The notes under the pieces were generated by a model. The model saw only the letters and a list, made by a program, of their open reading frames with translations. It was not told where the DNA came from and did no database searches. DNA of 64,000 nucleotides. Source: Streptomyces griseocarneus. GTDB lineage: Bacteria > Actinomycetota > Actinomycetes > Streptomycetales > Streptomycetaceae. The position numbers were made by a program, and so were the translations under genes. Positions 1 through 8,656 of this stretch are shown here, piece after piece. Every line of letters starts with the position of its first letter. Position 1 is the first letter of the stretch. Where the stretch lies: contig NZ_BNBL01000008.1 in the NCBI RefSeq assembly GCF_014655595.1, positions 248,001-312,000 of the forward strand. The letters are read 5' to 3'.

Positions 1-1
1 G

Positions 2-88
2 GTGACGGTGAAGTTCCCGGACGGCTGGGAGGCCAACCACGCGGTCCTCGCCCACCTGGCCGAGCACCGGGTCCGGTGGCAGCCGTGA
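2..88 (+). CDS. C-terminal end of an unidentified protein (partial)
   Basis: An open frame enters from the left edge and reads 28 residues to a TGA. The visible tail is TVKFPDGWEANHAVLAHLAE followed by HRVRWQP. Codon use is typical of the neighbours, with G or C in almost every third position, so this is probably the end of a real gene. Too little is present to name a family. The gene after it lies about 120 bp downstream on the same strand. Confidence 0.5.
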   Translation: MTVKFPDGWEANHAVLAHLAEHRVRWQP

Positions 89-209
89 CGCCGCCGGAGC
101 GGCCGTAGGAAACAGTCGCCGGCGGCCCTGAACGGGGTCGTGGGGCGGGGGCGCACTTGCGCGCGGCAGGACAATGGATGACGGTGCAGACGATTCTGGA
201 GGTATGTAC

Positions 210-575
210 ATGTGCGAGCCGAAGCAGGCTCCCGGCGCGCAGGAGAGTGCTCCGCGCCGCCTGAAGCCCGCGCAGCTGCTCTTCGAGCCACCCGAGGCCG
301 TCGCCGATCCGGAGCACTTCTTCGACCTCGAGTCGATCGAGGACCCGCGTGAGCTGCTGACCCGCTCCACCGAGCTGGCACTGGCCTTCCGCGCGGCAGC
401 GGACCGGGCGACGGAGTACCAGGCGGTGGCGGCGGCTCAGCTCGCCGATCCCCGGCGTTTCGACAGACTGCCGACGGCCGTCATCGCCGAGCGTGCCGAG
501 TGGAGCGAGGACTACGCGAAGAAGATGGTCGAGTTCGGCCGTGACCTGCTGCGCGGCAGCAGCGCCCGCGACTGA
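210..575 (+). CDS. Conserved hypothetical protein, 121 aa
   Basis: This is a small cytoplasmic protein of unknown function. I choose ATG 210 because GGAGG at 198-202 sits 7 nt before it. Upstream ATGs at 174 and 204 lack usable ribosome-site spacing. The N-terminus is Pro/Ala-rich. The rest is charged and probably helical, with acidic DLESIEDPREL near residue 50 and a lysine/arginine-rich end. There is no signal peptide or membrane segment. It resembles short actinomycete hypotheticals, but I cannot assign a domain. It stands alone, with 133 bp before the next gene. Confidence 0.75.
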   Translation: MCEPKQAPGAQESAPRRLKPAQLLFEPPEAVADPEHFFDLESIEDPRELLTRSTELALAFRAAADRATEYQAVAAAQLADPRRFDRLPTAVIAERAEWSEDYAKKMVEFGRDLLRGSSARD

Positions 576-708
576 TCCGCACGGCCCATGATCTCGATCA
601 TGGGCCGTTGGCATATGCGGCGCACACCGTAGCGCACCCCCCGCGACCCTGTCCCGATTTCCCCGAACTCCCCCGGGCGCACCCCGCCGGGCCGCCGACC
701 ATGGGGCC

Positions 709-1284
709 ATGACCTCCTGGCCGCACGATCCGCGCCCCGACCGCCCCCGGCCCGCCGCCCCCCACGTCCCGCTCGCCGGGGCCGACTGGCTCGCCTCCGC
801 CAGCCGCTTCCCCCGCAGCGTCCACGCCCTGTGGGCCGAGGACCCGCTGGCCACGGTCATACTGCCCTGCGGCACCGCGTTCGACGTGATCGACGCCCCG
901 ATGCTGTTCGGCCGCCGGATGCTGGACCGGCTGTGGTCACCGGCGGGCCCGGGCACGGGTCCGGTCGCCGCGCAGCGCGGCCGGCTCCTGCTGTTCGCCG
1001 CGCCCGGCACGGCCCAGCGGCTGCCCGCGCTGCTGGCCTGGGAGGAGTGGGGCGGCGAGGGCCGGGCGGCGCCGCCCCCGCTGCTCTCCTACGGTACGGG
1101 CGACGCCGTGACCGTCCCGCCGCTGTGCCCGCCGCCCGCGGGGCTCGAGCCGACCCCGCCCACCAGCCGCTGGCTGGTCGTCCCGGACAGCCGCAGCCCC
1201 TGGCTCCCGGCGGCGGACGTCCTGCTGTGGGCCTGCGTACGGGCCGCGCGGACGACCCCTGTACCCACCCCCGCGGCGGGCTGA
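709..1284 (+). CDS. Bifunctional primase/polymerase-like protein
   Basis: A 191-aa protein resembling the short Streptomyces proteins annotated as DNA primase/polymerase N-terminal (prim-pol) domain. The motif ILPCGTAFDVIDAP at about residues 51-64 and the following glycine-rich RGRLLLFAAPGTAQRLPAL are the features I recognise. No helicase or other replication module is attached, so it looks like a stand-alone, possibly degenerate member. The N-terminus is proline-rich. The gene ends 56 bp before a tRNA-Lys gene. Its cellular role is unknown, and the family call is from memory of similar proteins. Confidence 0.7.
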   Translation: MTSWPHDPRPDRPRPAAPHVPLAGADWLASASRFPRSVHALWAEDPLATVILPCGTAFDVIDAPMLFGRRMLDRLWSPAGPGTGPVAAQRGRLLLFAAPGTAQRLPALLAWEEWGGEGRAAPPPLLSYGTGDAVTVPPLCPPPAGLEPTPPTSRWLVVPDSRSPWLPAADVLLWACVRAARTTPVPTPAAG

Positions 1285-1340
1285 AACATACGGATTTTCT
1301 TTCCACCGGACCGGGGTGCTAAAGTCTTCCACGTCAGCAG

Positions 1341-1414
1341 GCGCCGCTAGCTCAGTTGGTTAGAGCAGCTGACTCTTAATCAGCGGGTCCGGGGTTCGAG
1401 TCCCTGGCGGCGCA
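1341..1414 (+). tRNA. tRNA-Lys (anticodon CTT), copy 1
   Basis: A 74-nt cloverleaf. The 7-bp acceptor stem GCGCCGC pairs with GCGGCGC at 1407-1413, and the discriminator is A. The anticodon stem GCTGA/TCAGC encloses loop CTCTTAA, giving anticodon CTT, which reads AAG. CCA is not encoded. A TAAAGT box at 1320-1325 fits a -10 element 16 bp upstream. Two identical copies lie further along the window. Confidence 0.97.
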
Positions 1415-1420
1415 CAGACA

Positions 1421-1456
1421 GACGAAGGCCCTCACCTCTCGGTGAGGGCCTTCGTC
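1421..1456 (+). terminator. Terminator after tRNA-Lys copy 1
   Basis: A perfect 16-bp inverted repeat (1421-1436 with 1441-1456) has a TCTC loop. It begins 7 bp after the tRNA and is followed by T-containing sequence. It also lies at the 3' end of the convergent M6 protease gene, so it may act in both directions. Confidence 0.85.
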
Positions 1457-1485
1457 GTGTCCGGGTCCGGGCGGTGCGCAAGGAT

Positions 1486-2742
1486 TCACCTCCGGCTCAC
1501 CCGGACCTTCCACGCCCCGGTCACCGTGTGCCCCACCACGTCCACCCGCACCCCGTCCGCGGTCAGCGACTCCCCCGTGACCAGCGGCGCGTCCGCCAGC
1601 GGCGGGTAGACCGACTCGCCCCAGCAGGCATGGGTGCCCGGATGCCCGTCCAGCACCTGGACCGGCCCGCCGCCCGAGGCGGTGTCGCTGCGCACCCGGT
1701 AGACCAGCACGCCCTCCGTACAGGTGGCGGCGTCGTTGCCGGAGGCGCCCCGCGCCTCGACGACGATCGCGCTGGTCGCCCCCGTCCGGGCCACCACCAT
1801 GCGGGTGCGCCCGTCCGCGCCGGGCCGCATCGGGGCCTCGAGCGGCTGGAGGATGTGCGCCGAGTTGCCGGAGCGGCTGACGCAGTCGACCTGCCGGGGA
1901 CCCAGCCAGCCCAGCTTCCACTTGTGCCAGCCGAAGGGGTCCGAGGCCAGCCCGAACTGGCTGCCCATGAGGTCCCAGTCGCCGACGTGGGTGTCCCAGT
2001 CGCCCTTGCCGTCGGTCGGCCGGTGGTAGAGGTCGGGCAGGTCCAGGACGTGCCCGGTCTCGTGGGCGAGCACGTTGCGGTCCGGCGGGTGGTGCTCGAA
2101 GACCGTCACGACGCGGCGCAGCTCCGTGCCGTCGACGGCGATCGGCTCCTCGAGGTTGACGACCTTGGTCGCGTCGGAGTCGACGCCCGGGGCGTCGGGG
2201 TCGGCGACGAGGTAGACGAGGTTGTAGCGCCGGAAGTTCACGTCCCGGTCCACGGCGGCGATGGCGTCCCGCAGATAGGCGGAGCGCTGTTCGCCGTCCC
2301 AGTCGCGCTGTATGTGGTAGTCGCCGGAGGGCCGGGGCATCCGGAACCACCGCTTCAGGGGATGGGCGCGCAGGGTGAACCGCCCGTAGGACGCCCGCTC
2401 GAAGAAGCGGGACGTGCCGGGGAAGTGGTCGGCGGCGAGCTTTTCGGGGGAGACGGCGGGCTTGGAGTCGGGGAACGACAGGAAGACCATGACGGCGTCG
2501 AGCCGGCCGACGGGCCGGGGGTAGTCCGTGTTCCAGGAGTCGACGCCCTCGGAATGGTGGGCCTGGCTGCGCGGCAGCGCGCAGGGCCCGCCGGGGCCCG
2601 CCGCGTGCGCCGGGGAGGCGGCGAGGCTGGTGGCGATCGCGCACAGGCTGGTGAGCACGGCACCCGCGCGCTGCAGCCGGGACCGCTCGACGCGGCGCGG
2701 CCGCGGCCGGTCCACTCCCATGGGTGTCAGCGGACGCACCAC
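1486..2742 (-). CDS. Secreted M6-family zinc metalloprotease
   Basis: A 418-aa exported protease. The GTG start follows GGAGG by 5 nt. A basic, hydrophobic signal peptide ends near AHA at residues 45-47. The zinc site HETGH is at 227-231, followed by DLPDLY and then GDWDLMGSQFG, which is the M6/immune-inhibitor pattern. The second half is a beta-rich region without recognisable added domains, so this is much shorter than the 807-aa family member near 57 kb. It probably cleaves proteins outside the cell, but the substrate is unknown. It is transcribed towards the tRNA-Lys copy 1 terminator, and its promoter lies in the divergent gap before the GGDEF-EAL gene. Confidence 0.88.
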   Translation of the reverse strand: MVRPLTPMGVDRPRPRRVERSRLQRAGAVLTSLCAIATSLAASPAHAAGPGGPCALPRSQAHHSEGVDSWNTDYPRPVGRLDAVMVFLSFPDSKPAVSPEKLAADHFPGTSRFFERASYGRFTLRAHPLKRWFRMPRPSGDYHIQRDWDGEQRSAYLRDAIAAVDRDVNFRRYNLVYLVADPDAPGVDSDATKVVNLEEPIAVDGTELRRVVTVFEHHPPDRNVLAHETGHVLDLPDLYHRPTDGKGDWDTHVGDWDLMGSQFGLASDPFGWHKWKLGWLGPRQVDCVSRSGNSAHILQPLEAPMRPGADGRTRMVVARTGATSAIVVEARGASGNDAATCTEGVLVYRVRSDTASGGGPVQVLDGHPGTHACWGESVYPPLADAPLVTGESLTADGVRVDVVGHTVTGAWKVRVSRR

Positions 2743-3140
2743 GTCGACCTCCGGGGACGGAATCGGGAGACCTCACCCACCCTCTTGTTATTTGCGGTGT
2801 TATGCCCCGTTTCACTACCCCAGTCGAGTGACTAAGCCGACTTCTGGGTACATCACACACAGTCACAGATGGTCAATCGAGAAGACGCAACCATGCAGCT
2901 TCAGACGTGATCGCACATGGATGTGCATGGACGCGCAGAAACGGTCGGACCCCTGCCTGCGGCTCCACCCCTCGCGGCCGGGCCGCTGGAACGGTCCCTG
3001 CGCGGGCTCTATGCTCGCCACACTTCCAGCACGGAATCCCCCTACAGACGGCCATTTGCCGCCTTTTCCACCACGCGTACGAGACTCATGAAGACCCGCA
3101 CGGGATCCGTGCGGAAACGAATGCCACGCGGGAGCGAACG
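2743..3140. other. Divergent intergenic region, no gene seen
   Basis: This 398-bp gap separates the M6 protease (leftward) from the PAS-GGDEF-EAL gene (rightward). It is locally less GC-rich around 2775-2890, as expected for promoters. The frames here lack the coding bias of the neighbours. I see no clear operator or RNA element. Confidence 0.5.
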
Positions 3141-4901
3141 TTGAGCGGAACACTCGACGGCCAGGGCGGCACGCCCGGTACGACGCCGCCAGTCGTCACG
3201 CAACGTCACGTCACTTCGAATGATTTCCGCGCTGCCTTCCGAGCCGCGCACCTCGGTATGGCCGTCGTCGGCCGCGACGGCCTCGTACGCACCGCCAATG
3301 ACGCCCTCGGCGCGCTCCTGGGCACCGACCCCGCCCACCTCCAGGACTCCCCCGCCGCCGAGTTCACCGGTCTGCGCGAGGACTCCCGCACCTGGAGCGC
3401 GTACCGGGACGTCCTGCTGGGCCGCCGTGACCGGCTGCACTGCACCCGCCGGCTCCGGCAGCCGGACGGGCAGGGGGTGTGGGCGGAGGTGACCGTCACC
3501 GCGCTGCCCGACAGCCGCGACGCGCTGCTGTCGGTGGCCGACGTCTCCGACCGGCGCGATCTGCGCGCCCGGCTGCGCCACCTGCGGATGCACGACCCGG
3601 TGACCCGGCTGCCCAACCGCAGTCTCTTCTTCGAGCGCCTGGCCGCCGCGCTGGCCGCGGCCGCCGTCTCCCGCGGCGGCAGCGGCCGGATCGGGCTGTG
3701 CTACCTGGACCTGGACGGGTTCAAGGCCATCAACGACACCCTCGGGCACCGGGCCGGCGACCGGCTGCTGGTCGCGGTGGCCAGACGGCTGACCGAGTGC
3801 GCGGCCCCCGGCGGCCACCTGGTGGCGCGGCTCGGCGGCGACGAATTCGCGCTGCTGGTCGAGGAGTCCGCCGGCACCCAGCAACTGGTCGACCTCGCCG
3901 CGGACGTACAGAACAGGCTGTCCCGGCCGTTCGAGGTGGCGGGGCAGCGGCTGGCGGTCTCGGCCAGCATCGGCGTGGTCGAGCGCCCGGCGGCCGGGAC
4001 GCACGCCACCGAGCTGATGCAGGCGGCGGACACCACGCTCTACTGGGCCAAGGCGGACGGCAAGGCCCGCTGGACGCTCTTCGACCCCGAGCGCAACGCC
4101 CACCGGATGACCCGGCAGGCCCTCTCCAGCACCCTGCGCCCGGCGGTCGAACGGGAGGAGTTCGCCCTGCAGTACCAGCCGCTGGTGGGGCTGGACGACG
4201 GGGTCGTACGGGGCGTGGAGGCGCTGGTGCGCTGGCACCACCCGCAGTTCGGGACGCTGGCGCCGAACCGCTTCATCGGCCTGGCGGAGGAGACGGGCGC
4301 CATCGTGCCGCTCGGCCGCTGGGTGCTGGCGACCGCCTGCCGCCAGGCCCGCCGCTGGCAGCTGGACCACCCCGCCGAACCGATCCTGGTCAGCGTGAAC
4401 GTGGCGGTGCGTCAGGTGTGGGACTCGGACCTGGTGGCGGACGTGGCGGCGATCCTGGCGGAGACCGGGCTGCCGCCCCGGCTGCTCCAGCTGGAGCTCA
4501 CCGAGTCGGCGGTGATGGGATCCGCGGGCCGGCCGCTGCAACAGCTGCAGGCGCTGAGCGACATGGGGGTCGCCATCGCCATCGACGACTTCGGCACCGG
4601 CTACTCCAACCTCGCCTACCTCAGCCGCCTGCCCGTCTCCACCCTCAAGCTCGACGGCTCCTTCGTCAGCGGCTTCCGCACCGAGGAGCACCCCAACCCC
4701 GCCGACGAGACGATCGTGGAGGCCCTCGTCCAGCTCGCGCACCGCCTGGGTCTGACGGTCACGGCGGAGTGCGTGGAGAGCGCGGAGCAGGCCGAGCGCC
4801 TGGGGCGGATCGGATGCGACACGGGGCAGGGCTGGTTCTACTCCCGGCCCGTGCCGGCGGAACGCATCGACGCGCTGCTCAGCACGGGCGTACGCCCCTG
4901 A
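3141..4901 (+). CDS. PAS-GGDEF-EAL cyclic-di-GMP protein
   Basis: This protein probably makes and/or breaks cyclic di-GMP. The frame is open from 2907, but the upstream stretch is not protein-like. The best start is TTG 3141, 4 nt after GGAGCG, giving 586 aa. An N-terminal PAS-like sensor (about residues 35-140) precedes a GGDEF domain with intact GGDEF at 232-236 and YLDLDGFKAINDTLGH. The EAL domain begins with EALVRW near 360 and keeps LTESAVM, DDFGTGYS and AECVES, so both catalytic sites look complete. No membrane segment is visible. In Streptomyces c-di-GMP controls the BldD developmental switch. The signal sensed by this PAS domain cannot be told. Confidence 0.9.
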   Translation: MSGTLDGQGGTPGTTPPVVTQRHVTSNDFRAAFRAAHLGMAVVGRDGLVRTANDALGALLGTDPAHLQDSPAAEFTGLREDSRTWSAYRDVLLGRRDRLHCTRRLRQPDGQGVWAEVTVTALPDSRDALLSVADVSDRRDLRARLRHLRMHDPVTRLPNRSLFFERLAAALAAAAVSRGGSGRIGLCYLDLDGFKAINDTLGHRAGDRLLVAVARRLTECAAPGGHLVARLGGDEFALLVEESAGTQQLVDLAADVQNRLSRPFEVAGQRLAVSASIGVVERPAAGTHATELMQAADTTLYWAKADGKARWTLFDPERNAHRMTRQALSSTLRPAVEREEFALQYQPLVGLDDGVVRGVEALVRWHHPQFGTLAPNRFIGLAEETGAIVPLGRWVLATACRQARRWQLDHPAEPILVSVNVAVRQVWDSDLVADVAAILAETGLPPRLLQLELTESAVMGSAGRPLQQLQALSDMGVAIAIDDFGTGYSNLAYLSRLPVSTLKLDGSFVSGFRTEEHPNPADETIVEALVQLAHRLGLTVTAECVESAEQAERLGRIGCDTGQGWFYSRPVPAERIDALLSTGVRP

Positions 4902-4973
4902 AGGGGGCGCCGACGCCCCGCCGGCCGGGCCGCACCCCCGTGTCGGCCCGCCCGGCGGAGCGCCCCCCGCGCC

Positions 4974-6074
4974 TCAGGCGCCGGGAAGCCCGAACGCGTC
5001 GGCTATCAGCTCGTAGCTGCGCAGCCTCGCCTCGGGGCCGTGGATGTTGGCCGTGATCATCAGCTCGTCCACGCCGGTCCTCTCGGCCAGCGAGGTCAGC
5101 CCCTCGCGCACCTCGTCCGGCGTGCCGAAGACGACGTTGCCCAGCCAGTCGGCGACGAATTCCTGCTCGGCCAGGCCGAACGCGTGCGAGGCGGCCTCCT
5201 CGGGCGAGGGCACCAGGCCCGGGCGTCCGGTGCGCAGGCGGAGCATGGCCAGCGCGCCGGTGAGGACCTGACGGCGGGCCTCCTTGGGGTCGTCGGCGGC
5301 CAGCGCCTGGACGCCGATCTTGGCGTACGGGCGGTCGAGGACGGCGGACGGCCGGAAGGATTCGCGGTACAGCTCGAGGGCGGGCAGGGTGTTGGCCGCC
5401 GAGAAGTGGTGGGCGAAGGAGAAGGGCAGGCCGAGCAGTCCGGCCAGGCGGGCGCTGAAGCCCGAGGAGCCCAGCAGCCAGATCGAGGGCCGGTCGGCGC
5501 GCTGCACCCCGCCGGGCACCCGGCCCTGGATCGGCCCGGGAACGGCGTGGATGCGGGCGTAGGGGTGGGCGTCGGGGAAGTCGTCGTCCAGGAAGCGGGT
5601 CAGCTCGGACAGTTGCTCCGGGAAGTCGTCGGCGCCCTGCGGCAGCCGGTCCTGGCGGCGCAGCGCGGCGGCGGTCGCGCCGTCGGTGCCGGGCGCCCGG
5701 CCGAGGCCGAGGTCGATGCGGCCGGGGGCCAGGGCCTCGAGCGTGCCGAACTGTTCGGCGATCACCAGCGGGGCGTGGTTGGGCAGCATCACACCGCCGG
5801 AGCCGAGGCGTATGCGCTCGGTGTGGGCGGCGACGTGCGCCAGGATGACGGCCGGGGAGGAGCTGGCGACCCCGGGCATGGAGTGGTGTTCGGCGACCCA
5901 GAAGCGGTGGTACCCGCGCCGCTCGGCCAGGCGCGCGAGCTCCACCGTGGTGCCGAGCGCCTGCCGGGCGGTCCGGCCGGTGCCGACCGTGGCGAGGTCG
6001 AGAACCGACAGGGCCACGGGGGCGCTGCCGAGGGGTTCGGCCCGGATGATGTCGTCGTCCCGCACGTCGGCCAC
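4974..6074 (-). CDS. LLM-class flavin-dependent oxidoreductase
   Basis: A 366-aa luciferase-like monooxygenase-fold protein of the MsnO8-like type. Family hallmarks are LSVLDLATVGTG near the start, YHRFWVAEHHSMPGVASSSP, HTERIRLGSGGVMLPNHAPL, and GRIDLGLGRAPGT. These form the TIM-barrel strand ends that hold F420 or FMN. The GTG start lies 9 nt downstream of GGGAGG on the reverse strand. It is monocistronic and divergent from the IclR gene. The substrate is unknown, and members often sit in general oxidative metabolism. Confidence 0.9.
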   Translation of the reverse strand: MADVRDDDIIRAEPLGSAPVALSVLDLATVGTGRTARQALGTTVELARLAERRGYHRFWVAEHHSMPGVASSSPAVILAHVAAHTERIRLGSGGVMLPNHAPLVIAEQFGTLEALAPGRIDLGLGRAPGTDGATAAALRRQDRLPQGADDFPEQLSELTRFLDDDFPDAHPYARIHAVPGPIQGRVPGGVQRADRPSIWLLGSSGFSARLAGLLGLPFSFAHHFSAANTLPALELYRESFRPSAVLDRPYAKIGVQALAADDPKEARRQVLTGALAMLRLRTGRPGLVPSPEEAASHAFGLAEQEFVADWLGNVVFGTPDEVREGLTSLAERTGVDELMITANIHGPEARLRSYELIADAFGLPGA

Positions 6075-6363
6075 GGTGGCCCGCCTCCCTGATTGAGCAA
6101 GAACCCTGTTCGGACAGGTGCTGTCCCGGGCGCGCGTCGCGCACCCCGACCGGCCACAACCGGAGACACTCTCCGATTATTCCGGCGGGCCCCGGGCGGA
6201 CCCCGGTCGGCAATCTCAGGACGGAGGCATATGCCAAGGTCGCAAAGCCCAGGACAGAGGTACGGGCGGTGCGTTCATTCTGTTCAACACCACCTCCCGG
6301 AAGCCGGATTCACCCTTATCGTGGAGAGCGGGACACCCACAGGAACATCGCTAGGGGGAGACC

Positions 6364-7122
6364 GTGGCGCTCAGGCCCGAGCCGACCGCACCGTTCCACT
6401 CGGTGCAGTACGCCCTGCGCGTGCTGGAGACGGTCGCCAAGTACACCGGCGGCGTGAGCGAGGCCCAGATCGCCCGCGAGACCGGACTGCCCGCCGGGCA
6501 CCTCGCCCACCTGCTGCTGATGCTCCGCCGCGAGGAGTACGTCGAGCGCACCGGCGACGGGGCGTACGTCACGGGCGAGGCGCTCACCCTGCTGAGCTCG
6601 GGCGGCGACCGCAAGAAGGCGCTGGCCGCCAAGCTCCAGCGGTCCCTGCACGCACTGCGCGACACCGTCGGCGCGGCCGTCTACCTCAGCAGCTACGTCG
6701 ACGGCGAGATCCGGATCACGCAGTACGCGGACGGGCCGCGCACCCCCAAGGTCAACGAATGGGTCGACTTCCTCTCCGCCGGACACGCCACGGCGCTGGG
6801 CAAGTGCCTGCTGACCCAGCTCGACCAGGACGACCGGCGCGACCACCTCTCCCGGCACCGCACCGCCCGCCTCACCTCCCGCACGATCACCAGCGAGAAG
6901 GTCCTCTTCAGCCGGCTGGCCGCCCAGCCCGCCACCGTCCCGGTCCTCGACCTCCAGGAGTACGCGGTGGGCACGGTCTGCGCGGCCGTCCCGATAACGG
7001 CGGGCCGCTCGGTGGGCTCGCTGGGCCTGTCCCTGCCGCTCGAGCACGCCCACCGGCTGCGCCAGGCGGCGGACACGCTCAACCGGCACGCCGCGCCCAT
7101 GCTGCTGTCGCTGGCCCTGTAG
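6364..7122 (+). CDS. IclR-family transcriptional regulator
   Basis: A 252-aa regulator. The N-terminal winged helix-turn-helix (about 10-70, ALRVLETVAKYTGGVSEAQI) is followed by an IclR effector domain with GHATALGKCLLTQL and the later YAVGTVCAAVPI segment. The GTG start has GGGGGAG just upstream. It is divergent from the flavin oxidoreductase gene 290 bp away, so that gene or itself is a plausible target. The ligand is unknown. The gene is followed by tRNA-Lys copy 2. Confidence 0.92.
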   Translation: MALRPEPTAPFHSVQYALRVLETVAKYTGGVSEAQIARETGLPAGHLAHLLLMLRREEYVERTGDGAYVTGEALTLLSSGGDRKKALAAKLQRSLHALRDTVGAAVYLSSYVDGEIRITQYADGPRTPKVNEWVDFLSAGHATALGKCLLTQLDQDDRRDHLSRHRTARLTSRTITSEKVLFSRLAAQPATVPVLDLQEYAVGTVCAAVPITAGRSVGSLGLSLPLEHAHRLRQAADTLNRHAAPMLLSLAL

Positions 7123-7212
7123 CGCGGGGCCGGGGCGCCCCTCGCGGCGCGCGGCAGAGCGGGGGTCCGAGGGACTGGTGTGACCGGTGGTTCGGAGCAC
7201 CCCCGGACATCA

Positions 7213-7235
7213 GGTAGAGTTTTCTCTGTCAGCAG
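7213..7235 (+). promoter_or_regulatory. Promoter-leader of tRNA-Lys copy 2
   Basis: These 23 bp are identical to 11235-11257 before copy 3 and include a TAGAGT -10 box at 7215-7220, exactly 16 bp before the tRNA as in the other copies. Similarity between copies 2 and 3 continues upstream in a weaker form (TCGGAG at 7192 and at 11214). Confidence 0.7.
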
Positions 7236-7309
7236 GCGCCGCTAGCTCAGTTGGTTAGAGCAGCTGACTCTTAATCAGCGGGTCCGGGGTTCGAGTCCCT
7301 GGCGGCGCA
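7236..7309 (+). tRNA. tRNA-Lys (anticodon CTT), copy 2
   Basis: This 74-nt gene is identical in sequence to copy 1. It has the same 7-bp acceptor stem, CTT anticodon, A discriminator and absence of an encoded CCA. It lies between the IclR gene and the disulfide-module genes. Confidence 0.97.
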
Positions 7310-7317
7310 CAGACAGT

Positions 7318-7349
7318 CGAAGGCCCCCACCGATCGGTGGGGGCCTTCG
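7318..7349 (+). terminator. Terminator after tRNA-Lys copy 2
   Basis: A perfect 14-bp inverted repeat (7318-7331 with 7336-7349) has a GATC loop and starts 8 bp past the tRNA. The stem resembles, but is not identical to, the terminator after copy 1. Confidence 0.85.
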
Positions 7350-7410
7350 TCGTACGGCCCGTAGCATGGGGCCGGCGAGGACCGGGACGAAGCGGAAAGG
7401 AGGGGCGCGC

Positions 7411-7821
7411 GTGTCACAGCGACGCCGCCCGACGGCAGCCGCCGTGCTCCTGCTCCTCCTCGCCGCCGTCTTCGCCCCCTCCCTGTGCGGAGTCGCCCCC
7501 TCCGTCCACGCGACGGCGGGCACGTCCGCACTGTCCGCGGCCAGCGCCCACTCCCCCGCCCCGGCCGCCGCGCCCGGCACCCGTCCCGACGCCCGGCCCC
7601 GGGCCGAGGCCGACGGGACCGGCGGCACCTGCCGCCAGCAGGACGTCCCCCTCAAGGGCGCCGAGGTCGCCGTCGCCGCGGCGCACGCCGACCCCGTCAC
7701 CGGCCCGGGCACCACCCGCGTGACGCTCCCCCAGGCGGAGGTCCCGCGCCCCGGCACACCCCGGGCGCCACCCGTGCCCGTCGCCGGCTGCGCCGAGCTG
7801 CTCCCCGTCCTGCGGATCTAG
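7411..7821 (+). CDS. Small secreted protein with two mature cysteines
   Basis: A 136-aa exported protein of unknown function. GTG 7411 is the likely start, with AAAGGAGG about 10 nt upstream, and it is followed directly by a basic stretch and a Leu/Ala-rich signal peptide ending near VHA. The mature part is Ala/Pro-rich. Apart from one cysteine in the signal peptide it has only two cysteines, in GGTCRQQDVPLKG and VAGCAELLPV, which could form one disulfide. It is the first of three genes in a row, ahead of a DsbA-like thiol oxidoreductase and a CcdA-like protein, so it might be their substrate; this is inference. Confidence 0.7.
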   Translation: MSQRRRPTAAAVLLLLLAAVFAPSLCGVAPSVHATAGTSALSAASAHSPAPAAAPGTRPDARPRAEADGTGGTCRQQDVPLKGAEVAVAAAHADPVTGPGTTRVTLPQAEVPRPGTPRAPPVPVAGCAELLPVLRI

Positions 7822-7900
7822 GACCGCCCCCGCCACGGCCCCGCACGGGCCGTGCTCCGGCATGCCCAGATCCTCACCGACCCATGGAGCACCACCTCTC

Positions 7901-8656
7901 ATGTCCGCACGCGTCTCCACGCCCTCCCGCCGCCTGGCGGCCATCGGCGCGATCATCGCCCTCGTCGTGGCCGTCACCGCCGCCGGCATCGCCATCGCCC
8001 GGAACGGCGGCGGCTCCGGCAAGAGCGAGCCCACCGCCGGCGCCCAGCCGTCCTTCGACCCGCAGCAGCCCACGTACGACAGGCTGGAGAAGATCACCAG
8101 CCGCCGCGACGCGGGCGACCCCCTGGCCGTCGGCAAGGCGGACGCGCCCGTCGTGCTCGTGGAGTACGCCGACTACCAGTGCTCCTTCTGCGGCCGCTTC
8201 ACCCGGGAGACCCAGCCCGAGCTGGTGCGGAAGTACGTGGACGAGGGCGTCCTGCGCATCGAGTTCCGCAACTTCCCGATCTTCGGCAAGGACTCCGAGC
8301 GGGCCGCCCGCGCCGCCTGGGCCGCCGGCCGTCAGGGCCGCTTCCCGCAGTTCCACCACGAGCTGTTCGCCAAGCTCCGCAAGGGCGACGCCCTCGCCGA
8401 GGACAAGCTCGTCGACCTCGCCGGCAAGGCGGGCGTGAAGGACCTCGACCGCTTCCGCGAGGACCTGAACGGCTCCGCCGCCGAGGCCGCCGTCAAGAAG
8501 GACCAGGAGGAGGGCTACGCCCTCGGCGTCAAGAGCACCCCCACCTTCCTCGTCGGCGGCCGGCCGCTGGCGGGCGCCCAGCCCCTGAAGGAGTTCGAGG
8601 CCGCCATAGCCCAGGCCAAAGCGGTGAAGGACGCCGCCGGGAAGTCCGGCAAGTGA
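7901..8656 (+). CDS. DsbA-like membrane-anchored thioredoxin-fold protein
   Basis: A 251-aa thiol:disulfide exchange protein. The N-terminal hydrophobic segment (about 12-33) anchors it outside the membrane. The thioredoxin-fold domain carries the active-site pair C94-SF-C97 in EYADYQCSFCGRF, and the cis-proline loop appears as KSTPTFLVGG near 220. This is the actinobacterial DsbA/DsbG-like type (Thioredoxin_4). ATG 7901 has GGAG about 11 nt upstream; an earlier in-frame ATG at 7862 is less likely. The stop overlaps the start of the CcdA-like gene by 4 nt, so the two are translationally coupled and probably form a redox relay. Confidence 0.88.
   Translation: MSARVSTPSRRLAAIGAIIALVVAVTAAGIAIARNGGGSGKSEPTAGAQPSFDPQQPTYDRLEKITSRRDAGDPLAVGKADAPVVLVEYADYQCSFCGRFTRETQPELVRKYVDEGVLRIEFRNFPIFGKDSERAARAAWAAGRQGRFPQFHHELFAKLRKGDALAEDKLVDLAGKAGVKDLDRFREDLNGSAAEAAVKKDQEEGYALGVKSTPTFLVGGRPLAGAQPLKEFEAAIAQAKAVKDAAGKSGK

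Noticed and set aside
2907..3140. Upstream extension of the GGDEF-EAL protein
   Set aside because: The added residues lack protein-like composition, and a TTG with a ribosome site occurs at 3141.
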